From the NCBI GenBank assembly GCA_037013685.1, contig CM072904.1, positions 62,001 through 126,000 on the forward strand: a DNA stretch of 64,000 nt, given 5' to 3'. Shown piece by piece: positions 1 through 14,600 of this stretch (within the stretch, counting starts at the first letter, position 1; every line of letters starts with the position of its first letter). Source of the stretch: Acridotheres tristis (Eukaryota; Chordata; Aves; Passeriformes; Sturnidae). A program made the position numbers and the translations under genes. The notes beneath the pieces are model-generated. The model saw only the letters and a program-made list of their open reading frames with translations, ran no database searches and was not told the DNA's origin.

Positions 1-2518
1 TCAAAATTCCTCTAATTCCATTTCCCTTTACTGTTTTTTTTTTGGTGCAATATGAGACTTTTCAGATTATCAGCAAGAAAATGAAGACTAATTTTGCAAC
101 AGGGAATCGGATACTCTTGAATTTAGTTCCCCAGGATTTCAATCTAAAAATAGATGCCTTTATAAGGAGCCCGTCTGGTTTGATTTTGGCTCCTGTGATG
201 GTTGTTTCGCCCAGGAGCCATGAAGCATATCAGGAGAAGAGCCAGAGAAAAGAGAACACTGAGCACTCCAGCTACTACCCAATACCCCAAGCAAATGCAG
301 CATAGAGAGTCAGTTGGCTTCTTTGTTAATGAAGAGAAGCGGTTTCACTAATGAGAGGTTTGAAATCCCATTCCAAACCAAGTCTGACTTTGGCAATTCT
401 GTCCTGAGAATGCCAAGAATTAAACGTGGGCCTCTCTGTTCATTAGCACAGCCTCATGGGACAGCTGCTGTGCAGGGGCTCTTTGGATGATGTGTTGAAA
501 TCAACACTTAACTGGTGATCTGAGATTTATCATTGAAGAAAACTATTTATTATTCCTCTTAATTCCTGTGCAATTTATGACTAAGCTAAAATCAAATGTT
601 TGTTAAAGTCAGCAAGCATTAGAGCAACTGTTTGTTAGATAAGCCAGTGTTGGCATCACACTTGTCCTGCCAGACTCAATTTGCGTTCAGTTGTAAAGTG
701 ATCTGAAGATGAAGCACATCATCTTCATATTTCATCATATAAATATACACATATGCATGTGTGTTGCATATGTAACAGATGTCAGCATATCCTGGGCTCC
801 ACCCCACAGTGTGGGCAGCAGGTGTTTGGGGGGATTCTGTCTCTTTGCTCTGCTCAGATGAAACCCTCCCAGTAGAATTGCCTCCAGGCCTAGGGACATC
901 AACACAAGAAGGGTGTGGGGCTGCTGGAGTGAGTCCAGAGGAAGCCCCAGAGGTGATCTGAGAGCTGATATGGCAGAGCACCTCACCCTCCCAAGAGCTT
1001 ATCTGTTGTTTGTTAGCCAGTCAGATAACTCAAACAGGACAAGCTGTGTTGTGAGTTTTTTTGGGCCATGGGGTTAGCACTGGGCTGGTATTTCCCAACT
1101 GCCAATAGATACCTTATTGTTGAAGTGAGATCTGACAAGATAAGATGGATTTTGACTGACTGATAGCCATTCACTTTACAACTATAAAAGCCACTATAAA
1201 CTTTCACAAAGCAGAAATCTGCTAAAATATATATATTTTCGGGAAATGTGTGGAGTTTCTCCCATGAGCAGGGATATCTACTTCACAGTTACTTCCCGGG
1301 GGTTGAGTGAAGGAATCTGTGTATGGTATCGCCATTTTGGTGGTAAATTACATTTGACTCCTAATCAATACTATTTATTTTGACCGTTTTAATATAGATA
1401 CCTCCATATCATGCACTATTTTATGGTTTACTGTTATTGACTAATCGTTCTTTCGTTTTATACTCTGTAGTGAGTAATTCTGATTAAGATATTTTGTCTG
1501 TTATCTCTTGTCTGTTTAAGAAATAATTCATTTTTATAAGTAGATCTGATTTGTTGTCATTAGAACTGTGAGCCAGAGTGATTCCTTAAATTTGAAATGT
1601 TGCCAAAATTTGAGGCTAAGGCATGGCTTGTCTGAAGCTTTCCCTTGTCTCGTGACAAGCTGGGGCCCCTCTGCTCTGGAGGCAGGATGGGAGAGTGGGT
1701 TTGTTCAGCCTGGAGAAGAGAATGCTCTGGGCAGACCTTATTGTAGCCTTTCAGTATTTAAAGAAGGTTTGTGAAAAAGAGGGGGAGTGGCTTTTTACCA
1801 AAGCCAGTAGTGATAGGACATGGCGCAATGGTTTGTAGTTGACAGATAGTGAATTTGGATTTATGGATTGGACATAAGGAAGAAATTCTTCCCTTTGAGG
1901 GTTGGGAAGACCTGGCACAGGTTGCCCAGAGAAGCTGTGGCTGCCTCATCCCTGGAAGTGTTCAAGGCCAGATTGTGTGGGGCTTCGAGCAGCCTGCTCT
2001 AGTTGGAGGTATCTCTGCCCGTGACAGGGAGCTTGAACTGGATGGTCTTTGAAGATCCCCCCCAACTCAAACCATCCTATGATACGGGATTTACAACTTT
2101 ATACATCCCAGCAGGAGCATCAGAAAGATGCAGGCAATTCCCTAATGTCAGTTTTGTGTGAAAATTGAGCTGTGCAAGTGTTTTGGAGTGAGTTGGGCTA
2201 AAAAGGGTATATAAATGGGAAATTGCTCTTTTGTGGAGGCAGCTGTCTGCAAAGGACTTGCAGAGCTTGAGATTTTAGGTATTTTTCAGGCCGAAGTGAA
2301 ATATTCAGTCCAAATACTCATCTCATGGAAGCTCTTATTTATCCCCACCCAAATGAGAGATTTCTGGAGCCTGGACTAACACCTTTGTGTCCCAGGTCAG
2401 GTCTCAGGAGTCAGCTTGTTCACAGAGTTCTTCCTCATTTCACTTTTTGTTGTGGTTTTTTGTGGGTTTTGTTTTTTTTTAATTTTCATTTTTAATTTCT
2501 TTATTTCAATTGTCTCAG
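1..2518 (+). other. DPP7 upstream intron (partial)
   Basis: I searched this stretch for the conserved N-terminal HFNF/TFPQR region of DPP7 and found none, so it is read as intron between an off-window exon and the exon at 2519. It holds one CR1 fragment (1655-2090); the rest shows nothing recognisable. Confidence 0.6.
1655..2090 (+). mobile_element. CR1 LINE 3' fragment
   Basis: Typical avian CR1 wording: GTTTGTTCAGCCTGGAGAAG, then the GAAGAAATTCTTCCCTTTGAG block, the GCACAGGTTGCCCAGAGAAG block, GACAGGGAGCTTGAACTGGA and a terminal ATCCTATGATAC. 5'-truncated, as is usual for CR1. Confidence 0.85.
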
Positions 2519-2658
2519 CAAAGTTCTGGAAGAAAGGATTTGGACCCATCTTTTTCTATACTGGCAATGAAGGTGACATCTGGACTTTTGCTCAGAACTC
2601 TGACTTCATATTTGAATTAGCAGAGGAACTGCAAGCACTTGTCATTTTTGCTGAACAT
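2519..2658 (+). CDS. DPP7: DPP7 exon, first in window (start of catalytic fold)
   Basis: Encodes the [11 protein letters not shown] strand and helix and ends in FAEH. The acceptor is CTCAG before CA (the last two bases of a split codon) and the donor is GTGAGT. It follows a T-rich pyrimidine tract. Confidence 0.92.
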
Positions 2659-5600
2659 GTGAGTATTTTAGTCATTATGCATCCTTTAGAGTCCTGTTCT
2701 GTTCAGTGTTACCCAATTCGCCTTTCTGCAGGTCTGGAATAGTGGTACCATTTCTTGCCATGGAGCTGAATCAAACCTGCTATAAGCTTTCTCCCCATGA
2801 TAGCAGATCTTCTTTACATAATCATGGCTTTTGAGTAATTTTTTACTATGCCTCCCAGCGCTCCAGGACTGATGTTTCAGTACAGCCTATGCCACAAATA
2901 ATTTGCTTTTGTAAGTAGTTTCTACAGGCTTTAAATTCCATGTTGGAGTAGAGAGATATTCTTTGGATAAGATTTAATCTCTCTACCCTGCAAAGTCCCA
3001 AGCCAACCTTTCCCACACTACTCGATTAAATCTGCTATCTACCATCTTAGGCATGTTCCCTTTTGTAGCTGGGGACCTCAGGAGAGATACACGTGCTGAG
3101 AACCCACTTTAGCACCCACTGAGGCAGTTGTCATGTACTGGCCATCCGCTCCATGATGTGTCCGGAAGGTGTCTGTGTATCAGGTTGTCTTGGTTTGAAA
3201 GACAGGTATTTGGTAAGAAAAGGCAAGAGCCCCTTCCCTGAGATGGAGAGTGCAATCCCCTCCCTTCCAAGTATAAGTTTGGAATCAGGGGCTCTCAGGC
3301 AAAAGATACGGGGATAGGAATAAAAGTTCTTTACTAATATATCTAACAAGGCAAACAGCAGAAACAACAACAATTATAAAAATTTGACAACAGAACAGAA
3401 TAGTATAGCTCAGTTCCAGCCCCTTTTGGCCGCAGGCCGTCTCCCTGTGCTCAGTTACCGGTACTGTGGGGGCAGGGCAGGTCCCACGCAGTTGAAGAGG
3501 GCTGGAGTGATGGCGGCGGAGGCCCAGGGGTGAGAGGGATGGGGAAAGTGACTCCCCCTCACGGTGTCGGTTGTGGTGCTCGGCAGAGTCTCCGGAGGTA
3601 GTAGTGTGAGGTGGGAGAGCAGCAGAGCGATGTCCAACGGCAGGGCGTCGGGATGGCGGGGAGGATGCTAGATAGCAGCACCGGCCGCCTTGCTCCGACT
3701 CCACGAGCGAGCAGGCAGCTACTTCCACCTCTTCCTTTCCAGTGTTCCCCCTCTTCCCACCCCCTTCGAGAGAAACTGTTTCTAGTTAGGGTGTAGCCAC
3801 AAATACTTAGCATAACAATGGGAAAAATTGCAGAGAAAGAAAAGGGAAAATATCGACGCCCAACACAGGTGCAGGAGACAAGACAGTTATGGACAAGTTA
3901 AGAGGACACCTCATGCTCTATTATCTCTTCTAGTGCTCACTTAGCCCGGCTCTGTGGTGAAAGCCGACAAGATCCAGACCAGCATTGCCACAGTGTATAT
4001 CTTTTGTTTCAGAGATACTATGGGAAGTCTCTTCCCTTTGGCCTTGAGTCAACACAGCAGAAGAAGACTGCTCTGCTCACCATTGAGCAAGCCCTTGCTG
4101 ACTACGCAGTGCTCATTACTGAGCTTAAGCAGCAGTTTAATGCTGCAGACTGCCCTGTCATCGCTTTTGGAGGCAGGTAAGGGTTGTGTGGGCTCCTTCC
4201 CTTCTCTGCATCCTTTCCAGCCAAAGTTATGTTGCCGTAGATCTCAGAGAGGTTCTCAATGCAGAGCTTTAAGCTCTCCTTTTGAGAGCAGATGTGCCTG
4301 TGCCTCAGCTCCTGTGAGCTCATCACAAGGTGCCACTCTGCTTTCCCATCAGGAATTAGTCTCCATTTGTGGTTGCTTTGCAGAAACACCCCTGACTAGA
4401 TGTTTCTAAGCTTCTTCAATGTCTGAATCACTCAGAACTGCAGAAAAAATAATAGCTTGGAAAGGGTCAAGGGAAAATACCAGGCTTGCCAGTGATGGGC
4501 AATAGGATGATGTGCCAAAACCTGAGGAAACAAGCACCAATGGGGTCCCTCAATCTGCTTCACCAGGTGTTGGCTACAGTGAACCTCAGCTGAAATGTTT
4601 CTACACTAATACATGCAGCATGAGGAGCAGACAAGAGGAGCTCTAAGCTTTGGCCCAAACCCAGAGATTTAGCACCATTAGCAAAAGGATAAGTCTGGTA
4701 GGATAAGTCAAGTAACTGGGGTGGTCTTACGTTGTTTTGGGCACCACAATGTAAAAAAGACATTAAGCTATTAGAGTTATCCAAAGGAGGCCATGAGGAT
4801 GGGGAAGGGTCTGAAGAGGAGGTCTTATGAGAAGTGACTAAGATCACTTGGTTTGTTCAGCCTGGAGGAGACTGAGGGAAGACCTCACCACTCTCTTCAA
4901 TATCCTGTGGAGCACTGATCTCTTCGCTCATGGCCAGTGACAGGACCCCAGGAAACAGCATGGATCTGTGTCAAGGGAGGTTTAGACTGGATATCAAGAA
5001 AATGTTTTTCACCCAGAGAATGGTTGGGCACTGGAACAGACTTCCCAGGGAACTGGTCAGACACCAAGACTGTTTGAGTTCAAGAAGTATTTGGACAACA
5101 CTCCCAGGCACAGGGAGTGTCCTCCACAGGGCCATGAGTTGGACTCAAGGATCATGATGGGTCTCTTTCAGCTCAGCATATTGTATGATTTTATGAAAAT
5201 AAGAAATTCCTCCTGCAGGATCAGAACATTTTACATTGTAAATACAGGAAACTAGTAATTGGTAAAACAATCTTTCAAGGGGCCGTACAGCTTTTTATTA
5301 AACACAGCCTCTTTAACAGCATCCAGCCATTTTCACTGTGAGCCTTTTCATGGTTCTGCTCTGCTGCTCTTTGGTTCCTTGCAGCAGTCCTTTCTCAGAG
5401 TGTTCACAGTGCTGCAGGAGGGTGGATGTGATGTCCGTGTTTCTTGATGGATCCCCTCCCTTGTAATAGAGTGGTGCTTCCCTCTGAAAGTCATCCAGAA
5501 GTACAGGGCTTCGAATTCAATTGCAATGAGCTAAAAAGCATTTGACATGATAGTTTTCATTAAGCTTTCAGCTGTTTGTGGTGTGGTGACCGAACTGTTG

Positions 5601-8600
5601 ATCTCATGGGGGTTTATACTGTGACTATCAGGACAGTAGCTAGAGTAGGAAGGCCCAGAAGCTGTTCTGGGATAGGGAAAGGGATACAGCAAAACATCCT
5701 AGCTGGCTGCATGTTAGACTTCAGCTCTGTGTGTAATTGAGGGCTCAGTCTGCAGCAGCCCTGAACACACTAAACTCAAATGAAGAACACTGAAATATGG
5801 CAGTGATGGAAAAGCACAGCATTTCCCTGGGAGACAAAAATCAGACCACTTCTGGTGCTTATAACTGTGCCAAATTAATCTGAAATTACTTGCAGCAGGT
5901 TTCAGGTAATGCCTGTCTCCAGGACCAGGGCTAGAGAAATGAAAATTGCTTTACATGGGGGTGTTGTGGGAATGGTATTTACTGAACCACTTGAGGTGGT
6001 GGGGAGGGAGATTGAGTGCTTTTACGCTTGGGGTTAGACCAGGTTTCACGTGTGTTTTGGGGATGTCATTTGCCACCCCAATGGCCTCAGATGAACTCTG
6101 CAACCATCAGCAAATGAATGACTTCTGTTATCTTGGGTCTATGTAGCAGTCCTTGATTCATGTGTAGATTGTGGCCCTGGCACTGAAGCTACCAAGGCAG
6201 ACTTTTCTTGTGGCATTTGTTAACTTTTCTCCTTCTCTGTATCTGTGCTGATCAACGATGCAGCAGTTATTTGGGGTGCCCAGGGAGGATAGTCTCCACT
6301 TTCCAGGAGTTGAGAGGGCTGCCTGTTCTGCCATGTTCAGGAACACCCTTTGCCAGAAGCCTGGCAAAGTTCTGACTAGTTCTAACTACTTCTTGTCATT
6401 CTATATGCAAAATGTATAGTGAGTGCTTTGCTCAAACCCTGCTTTGCTCAAACCCTGCTTTGCTCTGCTGTGAAGCTGTTGGGACATGCTCAGGATGGTG
6501 CAAAGTTAAACATTGAGGCAGGATGTACATTGTCTACAGAAGCAAACTGAGCTGCTGCGTTCCCACCAGAGCTGGTGTGAGCATTTAGGGAAAGGCCAGT
6601 AAGAGTACTGTGTGCTGCTTATTGGCCATAACTGGATCAACATGAGGATGAGGCACAAAGCATCATATCCATGAGCATCGTGCATATCATGGAGCATGCA
6701 TGAAAATGAAACATCACAGATATCCATGAGCTTATTGTTACCTTGGGTTAGGTGAGCCTGTAAATGTTGGCCTGAACTTCTGAGTTATTACAGTATAATT
6801 TGTCTGTTAAAGGAAATAACTTGTCTCTTCTTGGTAGCTATGGAGGAATGCTGAGCGCTTACCTGAGGATGAAATACCCAAATGTTGTGGCTGGAGCATT
6901 AGCCGCCAGTGCTCCTCTGCTGTCTGTGGCTGGGCTTGGAGACTCCACCCAGTTCTTCAGAGATGTCACAGCAGTAAGTATCATCTCTTTTCAGGAGCAG
7001 TGTTTTCTTCCTTTAGGAATGCTGTTTCCTTTTTCTTTTCTAGATGTTTAAATGGATACCTGTCTTTACAGCATCACTGCTAAGCAGGGAGTGCAATTAA
7101 ATGGCAAGCTGAAAGGGAAATCAGTAGCTGCAGGATGGCTGAGCACTGCTGTAGCTGGGGCAGCTCAGGGTTCAAAGGTGCTGCTCCGAGCAGCACAACT
7201 CTGTGCCAGTACCTTTAGTACCACTAAAAATTGACTTTCCAATTTCTAGTGGCTTGACTATATTACAGCCTGAAATTTTTCCCTTGTGCCTGGCTGAATC
7301 CCTTTTGGATAATTTATTTTTAAAATCCTCTCCCAAAATGCTGTATTGGTACCAATGATTCACAGCATCTCCTTAGTCCAAGGTGATTGAAGTTTAGTGA
7401 AGAACTTGGAAATCTTCATTTTGTAACTAAAAATGTGCAAGGTGTCCCGGGATCACTTAAACTAAAATTTAAATGTGGCTTTTGCAGTTTAAGGCCATGA
7501 AAAGTTGGTGTTAGAACTGACTTACATTTGTCTTGAAAGACATGTACTACCTGGTTGTACTGAAATCTTGTGATGGTGTCTGTTCTGCCTCTTTTTTGAC
7601 ATGAGTTTCTAGATCTGGGTGACACAGGTGGCTTTGTAACCTTTGTTATCCCTCAGTTGGGGCTGAGGTCTGTGCCTGGTGCAGGAGCCAATGAGCACAC
7701 ACAGAGCTGAGACCTTTCATGCTTTTCTGCCCAGAATTATTGCTAGGCTATAGTTCATTAAGCTTGCACCTCTCTTTGGGGAGTTTGCAGGCTTTTATAC
7801 AAGTTACAACAAAGAAGTTACACAGAAATTGTTCACTGCTCAACTTAACCAGTGCTTTTCTGCACATGCTCCAGTCAGTGCTCAGTTCACTATGACCAGA
7901 GTGGTCTGACATTAGCATGTGAGATGTCTCAGGGGTGATTTTTACCTTGCTACTTAGTCTTAGGTTACTTTGGGCCACCTTAACATTCTTCTCCCCCGTC
8001 CCTCTGGTCTGGAGGTGAGTCATCTTTGTTGACATATTCTTGTCATTGTTGTGTTACTTTGCTGCTATCCTCCACTTCAAGGACCACACCTGGGTATGTA
8101 ACTTCTGGTCTCTTCGTTCTTATTTATATACATGAACGACTTGTTTCTGTGCTGAAACTTACACAACAGATAGCTTTACCAGTAAGTATAAAGAAGAGAC
8201 TGTTATATGAAAATAAACACATTTGAAACTCTTAAGTGCATAAAAGAATAATAGACATCTTGTCTTAGAGTGACACATTTTCAAACAAAAAATGTAATGC
8301 CACTTTGTGTGGAAGAATTCACAGTGCCAGAGGTCTATGTCCAAAAAGGACACAGAGGAGTCCTGTAATTTTATTTGAGTAAAGGGAGAGGCCATGGGGC
8401 ATTTCTCATGGGGTCTTTTAAATGGCTGGGGGACACAGCCCCCTTTTTATCCTGATATCCCAAATGCATCACCCACTTCTTTTCCTCATTGGCTGAGGTA
8501 CTTGGAAGGTACAGACTTCCCAAATCACCTACTCTATGTCCTCCTCTGCTGTGCACCCCTCCTTTTCTTTTTCTTTTAGTAGCAAAACACTATTCATAAT

Positions 8601-11600
8601 TCTCTTAAGCCTTTTTTCTTTTTCTCTAAGTTCAGGAATTTAACATGGCCTTGGCTGAGCAACGGTCCATGTCAATTAGTAGCATTTTCTAGACCTGATA
8701 GTTTCTTCTGTTACTTCCCTGTCTATAAGTCCCTGGCCCTATCTACAAGCAGATTCACAGTCTGTTTGTAAAGACACATTGATATTATTCCTTTCAATTT
8801 AGTCAGCTAACAGGTCCTGCAGTGAGAATTCTTCCCTGGAAGCCAACTTCCTTTCAGCATCCCTGTCTTGCTTCAGCTGTGAATATGCTGCGAGTCATTA
8901 CACACCCTCAAACTTAGGGCTTTAATCTTTTCATATGAAAAAACTTTCCAAATAATTTATAACTCTGTTTTCTCTGCAGCAGTAAGCCAAGCTCTGGGCT
9001 GAGCTCTTAAGCAAGCACTCTGTGGTTTCAAAGTACTCCCTTCCATCTTCAGAGTGGAGGTTGCTCTGATTTGCAGTTTATGCATCTGAAATCTGAATTG
9101 TTCTTCTTGCTGAGAACACCCATGAGAGCTGTTAATCCCAATGAAGACACATGGAATGGCTGCAATTTCTCCTGCCTCTGCTAAGCCAAACTGTTTCTGG
9201 TCTGTAAGGGTCTAGGGATGAGCTTAAAAAGGTCCTCATGCCAGGCAGTGCTTGGCAGCAGCCAGCGGCCTAGAGGAGAGCTCAGCCATCACAGCACCCA
9301 GAGCAGACCTGCTCCTCTGTCCTAGGCCAAACTATCCTCACACTCCACTTAGAGCCATTAGTAGGTGAAGATCAATAAGCACATTGAGAAGGATATTTGG
9401 AAGTCCTAAATGGATGCCCAGGTAAATTGTGGAAAATACCACAATGATTTCTTTACACATAATTATCAGACTAAGGCAGAATTAGGAAGAAAAGAAGGGT
9501 CCCAAATCTGTTTTTTAGTTGAGAGTGGGTCTTTACAAGAAAAATGCCTAGCTAGTGATTTGTGGTTACTTATCTTGCTCTAGCAGGGTAGAGAGACCTC
9601 AGAAGAGCCCTAATAATTCTTCATGTTACAAAACACTGATTGCCAGCAGATCTAGTCTGTTTTACAGCTTGAGAGAGGAGAAAGAGCTTGGGTTCCTGGG
9701 GCCTTCAATCACAGAAACAATTTGATCCACCATAGCCAACCACAGCTCTTCAAACCTAACTTAAAGTGCTTTTTCAGTATCATTAATGGTTTCCTCAAGA
9801 AAAAGGACATGGTCATTTGGCAGGCCATTAGCAGGCTTAAGAAGAAAAGAAGATCTTGGTCTTGTACTCCTGATGCATAACTGACTTCTCCCGTGGGTCC
9901 TTCTCACAGACAAAGTGCAGTTTCAAGAACTCTTCTCCGTGTTTAAAAACAACTAAACCCTTATGACCCTTGCAGCCTGCCCCCCTCTCTGAGGCATGCT
10001 TCACATTCTCTTGCTGCATCGTGTTCAGTCTGATGCTCCGTGAGGGGCAGAGTGTTCTGTCTGATGGCTCATCCCAGCCAGACCTGGTGAGACAGCTGCT
10101 GCTTGGCCTGAGCAGTGCAGAGTGTTGGCTTTTGCAGAGACATGCTGACTGTCTGAAAGACAAGGCAGAAGCACTGGTGTCACTGCTCCTGGAAATGCAA
10201 ATGAAGTGCTGACCAGCAGGTCAATAACCCCTGTCATCTTCTGGTCCTTCTGGCAGTTCTTTCCATTGCAGCCTCTTCAAGTGTCTCCTGTGGGAAACTG
10301 TCACCTCATATCTTTTCTGTCCCTTCAGGATTTTCAGAAGTCCAGCCTAGACTGTGTCACAGCTGTGCGTAAATCCTTCCAGCAGATCAAGGACCTGTGC
10401 CTGAGTGGAGGTAAGAAGGGAGTCCTGCAGATAGCTCCCAAGGTCAGCCAGCGTTCCCAGCCACAGGGGAAAAAAGTTGATACAGCTTTACCTCAGCTAG
10501 TTGTTCAAATAAATCAGTGCAGGTGCCCACATGGCTTCTTCTTTTTGCTTGCACAATGGATTTTTTTCTTTTATTAATGATTTCAGTTGGCACTAAAATT
10601 GGTAACTAACACAGAAAGTAAGTAGTTCTGCAGATCTTTGCACAGTGTTAAATGAAACCATTTTTTCTGCACCAAAGTGAAAAACCACTTGCAGGTGAAA
10701 ACCCCTTGCATAGTATTTTATGCTAGTAAAGCCATATGTTTCACCAGATACTTGTCCTCAATATCCACACCGTGAAGAGCTGTTCTGGTGGGTATGACAG
10801 CTGTATGGCTCAGCTCACTGGACAGATCTGAGGAATTTGTGGAGGGCAGTCTAGGTCCTGAAACAATCATCCAAGTCCCTTCCATCTCCAGTCTTGGACA
10901 GTTAGGACAGACTGGTGAAGACCTCTGCAATGGCTCCTAAATACGCTGGTCCAGATGCCATGGGCTGATGCAGCATCTCCTAGAATCTGTGGTGTTAGGA
11001 CAAATGTGGTGGCTTCTGGGTCTGTCTTGAGCTTTGGTGATGAGTCTCTGTGATGCTGTGTGCCTCCCAGCTGCTGTTGTTCATGGAACTGCCAGAGGAG
11101 CCCAGGGATCAAAACACCATTTTGGCTTTGGGTCACAGCAGGAAGAATGTTAACTAGTAAAATTCTTCCAGCTCTGTCTGGGGCCATGCTTCCTGCAGTT
11201 GGGGGTAAGGTGGTCATATTTAAAGCTTCACCCGCCAAATGTGTGTCCAGATTCAGGCCACAGGCTGTGGATTTCCAAGGAAAAGCAGCCATGCTATAGT
11301 GGTCAGCTGTAGAGCAGGATGGGGACAGGAACTGTGACTCCAGAATATGGAGAATGAAGATGAAGGGAGCAGCTTTCCACAGCAGAAAAGCAAAGGTGCA
11401 CGGGTACATCTTGAAGGAATGACTCCAGCTGACCTCTGCATCCCACTGATGTTTGAAGGCATGCCTTGAGAGTCCTTTGTGAGGACTGTTCTCATTTGGC
11501 AGTTCTTATTGCAGATGCACCCTCCTCCCAAGAAGCTGCCTTTTTAATTTTTTTTTTTTGGGGGGGGGGCGGGGGTGGTGGGTTTTTTGGGGGGTTGGGT

Positions 11601-14600
11601 TTTTGTTTTCTTCTTAAAAAAATTTTTTTTTTAGGTTTTTTGGTTTTTTTCTCTCTGCCAGTTTTTCCATCTTTTGAATTTCACTGGGTCCTATATGTAC
11701 CTCTTGCCCTCCTGCATGAGAGCTTGCCTGGGGAGCCTGCCTTGCAGGACACAACAGACCTACCAGGGAAGGGGCCTGCAGGCATGAGCAGGAGCAGCCA
11801 TCAGGGCACTAGCAAGGACAGGCTATACCAAACTGCTTTGCTCACTCTTTCAGCTGGGACCAGTTCCAGCACTTGGCAGGTGCTGATTCCTCCAGCCTCC
11901 CCAGGGAGGTATCTGGCTCCTTGAGGGGCAGAGCCTGGGCTGTGAGCCACTGTCTTGGTTTGAAAAGACAGGTATGGTCTAAGGAAAGGCAAGAGTCCCT
12001 TTTCTGCAATGCAGAGTGCAACCCCCCTCCCTTTTAATTATTTTAGGTCCAAATCAGAGGCTTTCAGGCAGGAGATATGGGGATAAGAATAACAGTTCTT
12101 TACTGGTATCTAACAAGGCAGAAAACAACAACAGCTATAAGAAAATTGACAAGAGAACAGAACAGTCTAGCTCCGCTCCAGTCCCCTTTGGCCACAGGCC
12201 GTGTCCCTGTGCTCGGTTACCGGTACTGTGGGGGCAGGGCGGGTCCCGCGCAGTTGCAGAGGGCTGGAGTGATGGCGGCGGAGGCCCAGAGGTGAGAGGG
12301 GATTGGAAAGTGACCCCCCCCTTCACAGTGTCGGTCGTGGTGCTCAGCAGAGTGTCCGGAGATAGTAGGGTGAGGTGGGAGAGCAGCAGAGCGATGTCCA
12401 ACGGCAGGGAGCGAGGATCTCAGTGCTGGGATGGCAGGGGAGATGCCAGAGCAGAGCCCAGGCGGTCTTTCCACTCCACGAGCCCAGCGAGAGCGAGTCC
12501 CCACTCTAGACCCCCTGTCCACCTTTCCTTTTCCGGTTCCCCCCCTCCCTCCACCCACCCCCCTACGAGAGAACATTATCTGTCATTTTAAGGTGTAGCC
12601 ACAACTACTTAGCATAACAATGGGAGGAATTCCACAGAAAGAAAAGGGGAACAATCCAACCCCCAACAGCCACATGAGGTTGTGACACTCAGGGCGGCTA
12701 TGCCTGAATGTTCCGTTCACATGTGTAAATTCAGATGTAATGTATCCTTTCCACTAAAAACCTCATCTTATGTTACATCATCCTCTTACTCCTGAGTGAA
12801 ATAAGATGCTGAAGCTTGTTGTTACTTTCCTCTGTTGACGTTTGTGTCTTTTATTTTCCGTTCTTTTGCAGCCTATGATGAGATCAGCAGCAAAATGGCC
12901 ACATGCAATAAGATCTCTAACAAGGAGGATGTTTACCAGCTGTTTGGGTTTGCTAGAAATGCCTTCACCATGATGGCCATGATGAACTATCCATACAAAA
13001 CCGACTTCATGGGTGACCTCCCTGCCAATCCAGTGAAGGTGAGGACATTGGTGTGAGTGGGTGACTGGAACTTAGGACACTGTCAGGCAGGCACCATTGG
13101 TGATGGTCACAGGGCAGTAGTGATGGATGTTGCAGCTCTTCCAGTTTGACAGTAAATCTACACAATTGAAACTTCTCTGTGGTGGTGACTGCTGTGAAGT
13201 TTGCTGGAGTCCTATCCTGCTCTGCCTTTACCTTAGATACAAACACTTGTGCAAGCTTGTTGACTTCAGCTTTTAAATACTAAAAATTTGTAGCTTTAAA
13301 AAAAGAAAAAAATAGTTCTGTTGTACCCATCTCAACATGCTTTCAGAGATGTATTTTTCATGGTGGGTAGGGATGGAGATATGAAAATCAGGCTCTTTTT
13401 AAAGTACTGCCCGGGAAGCAGATGTACCTCAGGTATAATGCAGAAAAAAACCTGCTGCTATGGGGACTGGAAACCATGTGAACTTTCAAGAGAATCAAAG
13501 ATGGCAAAGTGCGGGAAAAGGGCCAAGTTCTCAGGTGTTTACAAAGACCTCTAAGACACCAGCTGCTTTTGAAAGGTACCACCTTTGATCCCAGATCACC
13601 AGAAGCTGTTGCAATTCTTGGTGTTTTCTGGTGTGTTGTCAGGCCCATGGGACTTCATTTGCCTCTGGCTTTGTGGCATTTAGGGTTCTAGTCTTACTGG
13701 AGCATACTGTGCAAGAGGTCACACAGGCTCTGCTGCACTGGAACTCTGGACATGCTGCCTCTGGCTACACTGGGCACCCAGTTTCCTTCTGGGGTCTGTT
13801 TAATGACCTCTAAAATGGAAATAATTATTCTGCACATTCCCCCCACTCCCTGAAAAGGGCATTAAAATATTCTGATTTTAGGAGGACCTGTTGTGTGCCC
13901 CTCCACAGCTCCCTAGCTTGTGAAGGAATTGTTTGCCCTTGTCCTGTCTCCTTGCTTCTATGAATTTTGTTGCTACAAGGGAGGAAGCTAAAAACTTCAA
14001 AACCTGTTGCATTAGGCCTTTGGAAAGCTGCTGAACCATAAAATATGTAAATGATAATTTCAATGAATCTTCCAGCGTAGCCCTTCCAGAAAATTACTGG
14101 TTCTGTCTTTCATTTGCCTGTAATGTGTCTCACCCAGGTTGGCTGTGAACAAATTATTGCCCACAAAGACCCAATTGAAGGCTTGGCTGCTCTTGTTGGT
14201 GAGCTAATATTATTAGTTTGATCTTTTATGTACCACCACGTGTTCTAGAAGCACCTGTCAGTAGACTTGTCACATTGCTGTGTCAGGGGAGCTGGTATGA
14301 CTTTGATCTCCCTCTGGGATATTTTGCCCCTTGTGGTTTTTGTCATCGGGACATCTCACAGTGGCCCATAGGTTCATTCCCTCACCTTTACCAATTTATT
14401 CTTGTCATGTTTCTCAGGCATTGCAGTCCCATAGCCTGTTGTCTGTCCATGAGATGTGGATTTCTGAGATAGTTACTTCTTTTCTAGAAGTTTACCCATA
14501 CTCTGGCTCTAGCAGTCACAAGCTCAATGCACATTCACTGAAGGAAGTTTTCTGGTCTCCTTGTTGAGGACAAATCCTGTGGTCTTCATCCAGGGGCAAG

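Noticed and set aside
1..2518. Possible first exons of DPP7
   Set aside because: No HFNF, TFPQR or signal peptide sequence was found in any + frame.
11466..11924. 152-codon frame over the poly-T/G tract
   Set aside because: Homopolymers give runs of Phe and Gly; not a gene.
12016..12591. 191-codon frame within the LTR at 11951-12668 and a similar one in 20144-20626
   Set aside because: Both lie inside solo LTRs; LTRs of this type do not encode proteins and the frames differ between copies.
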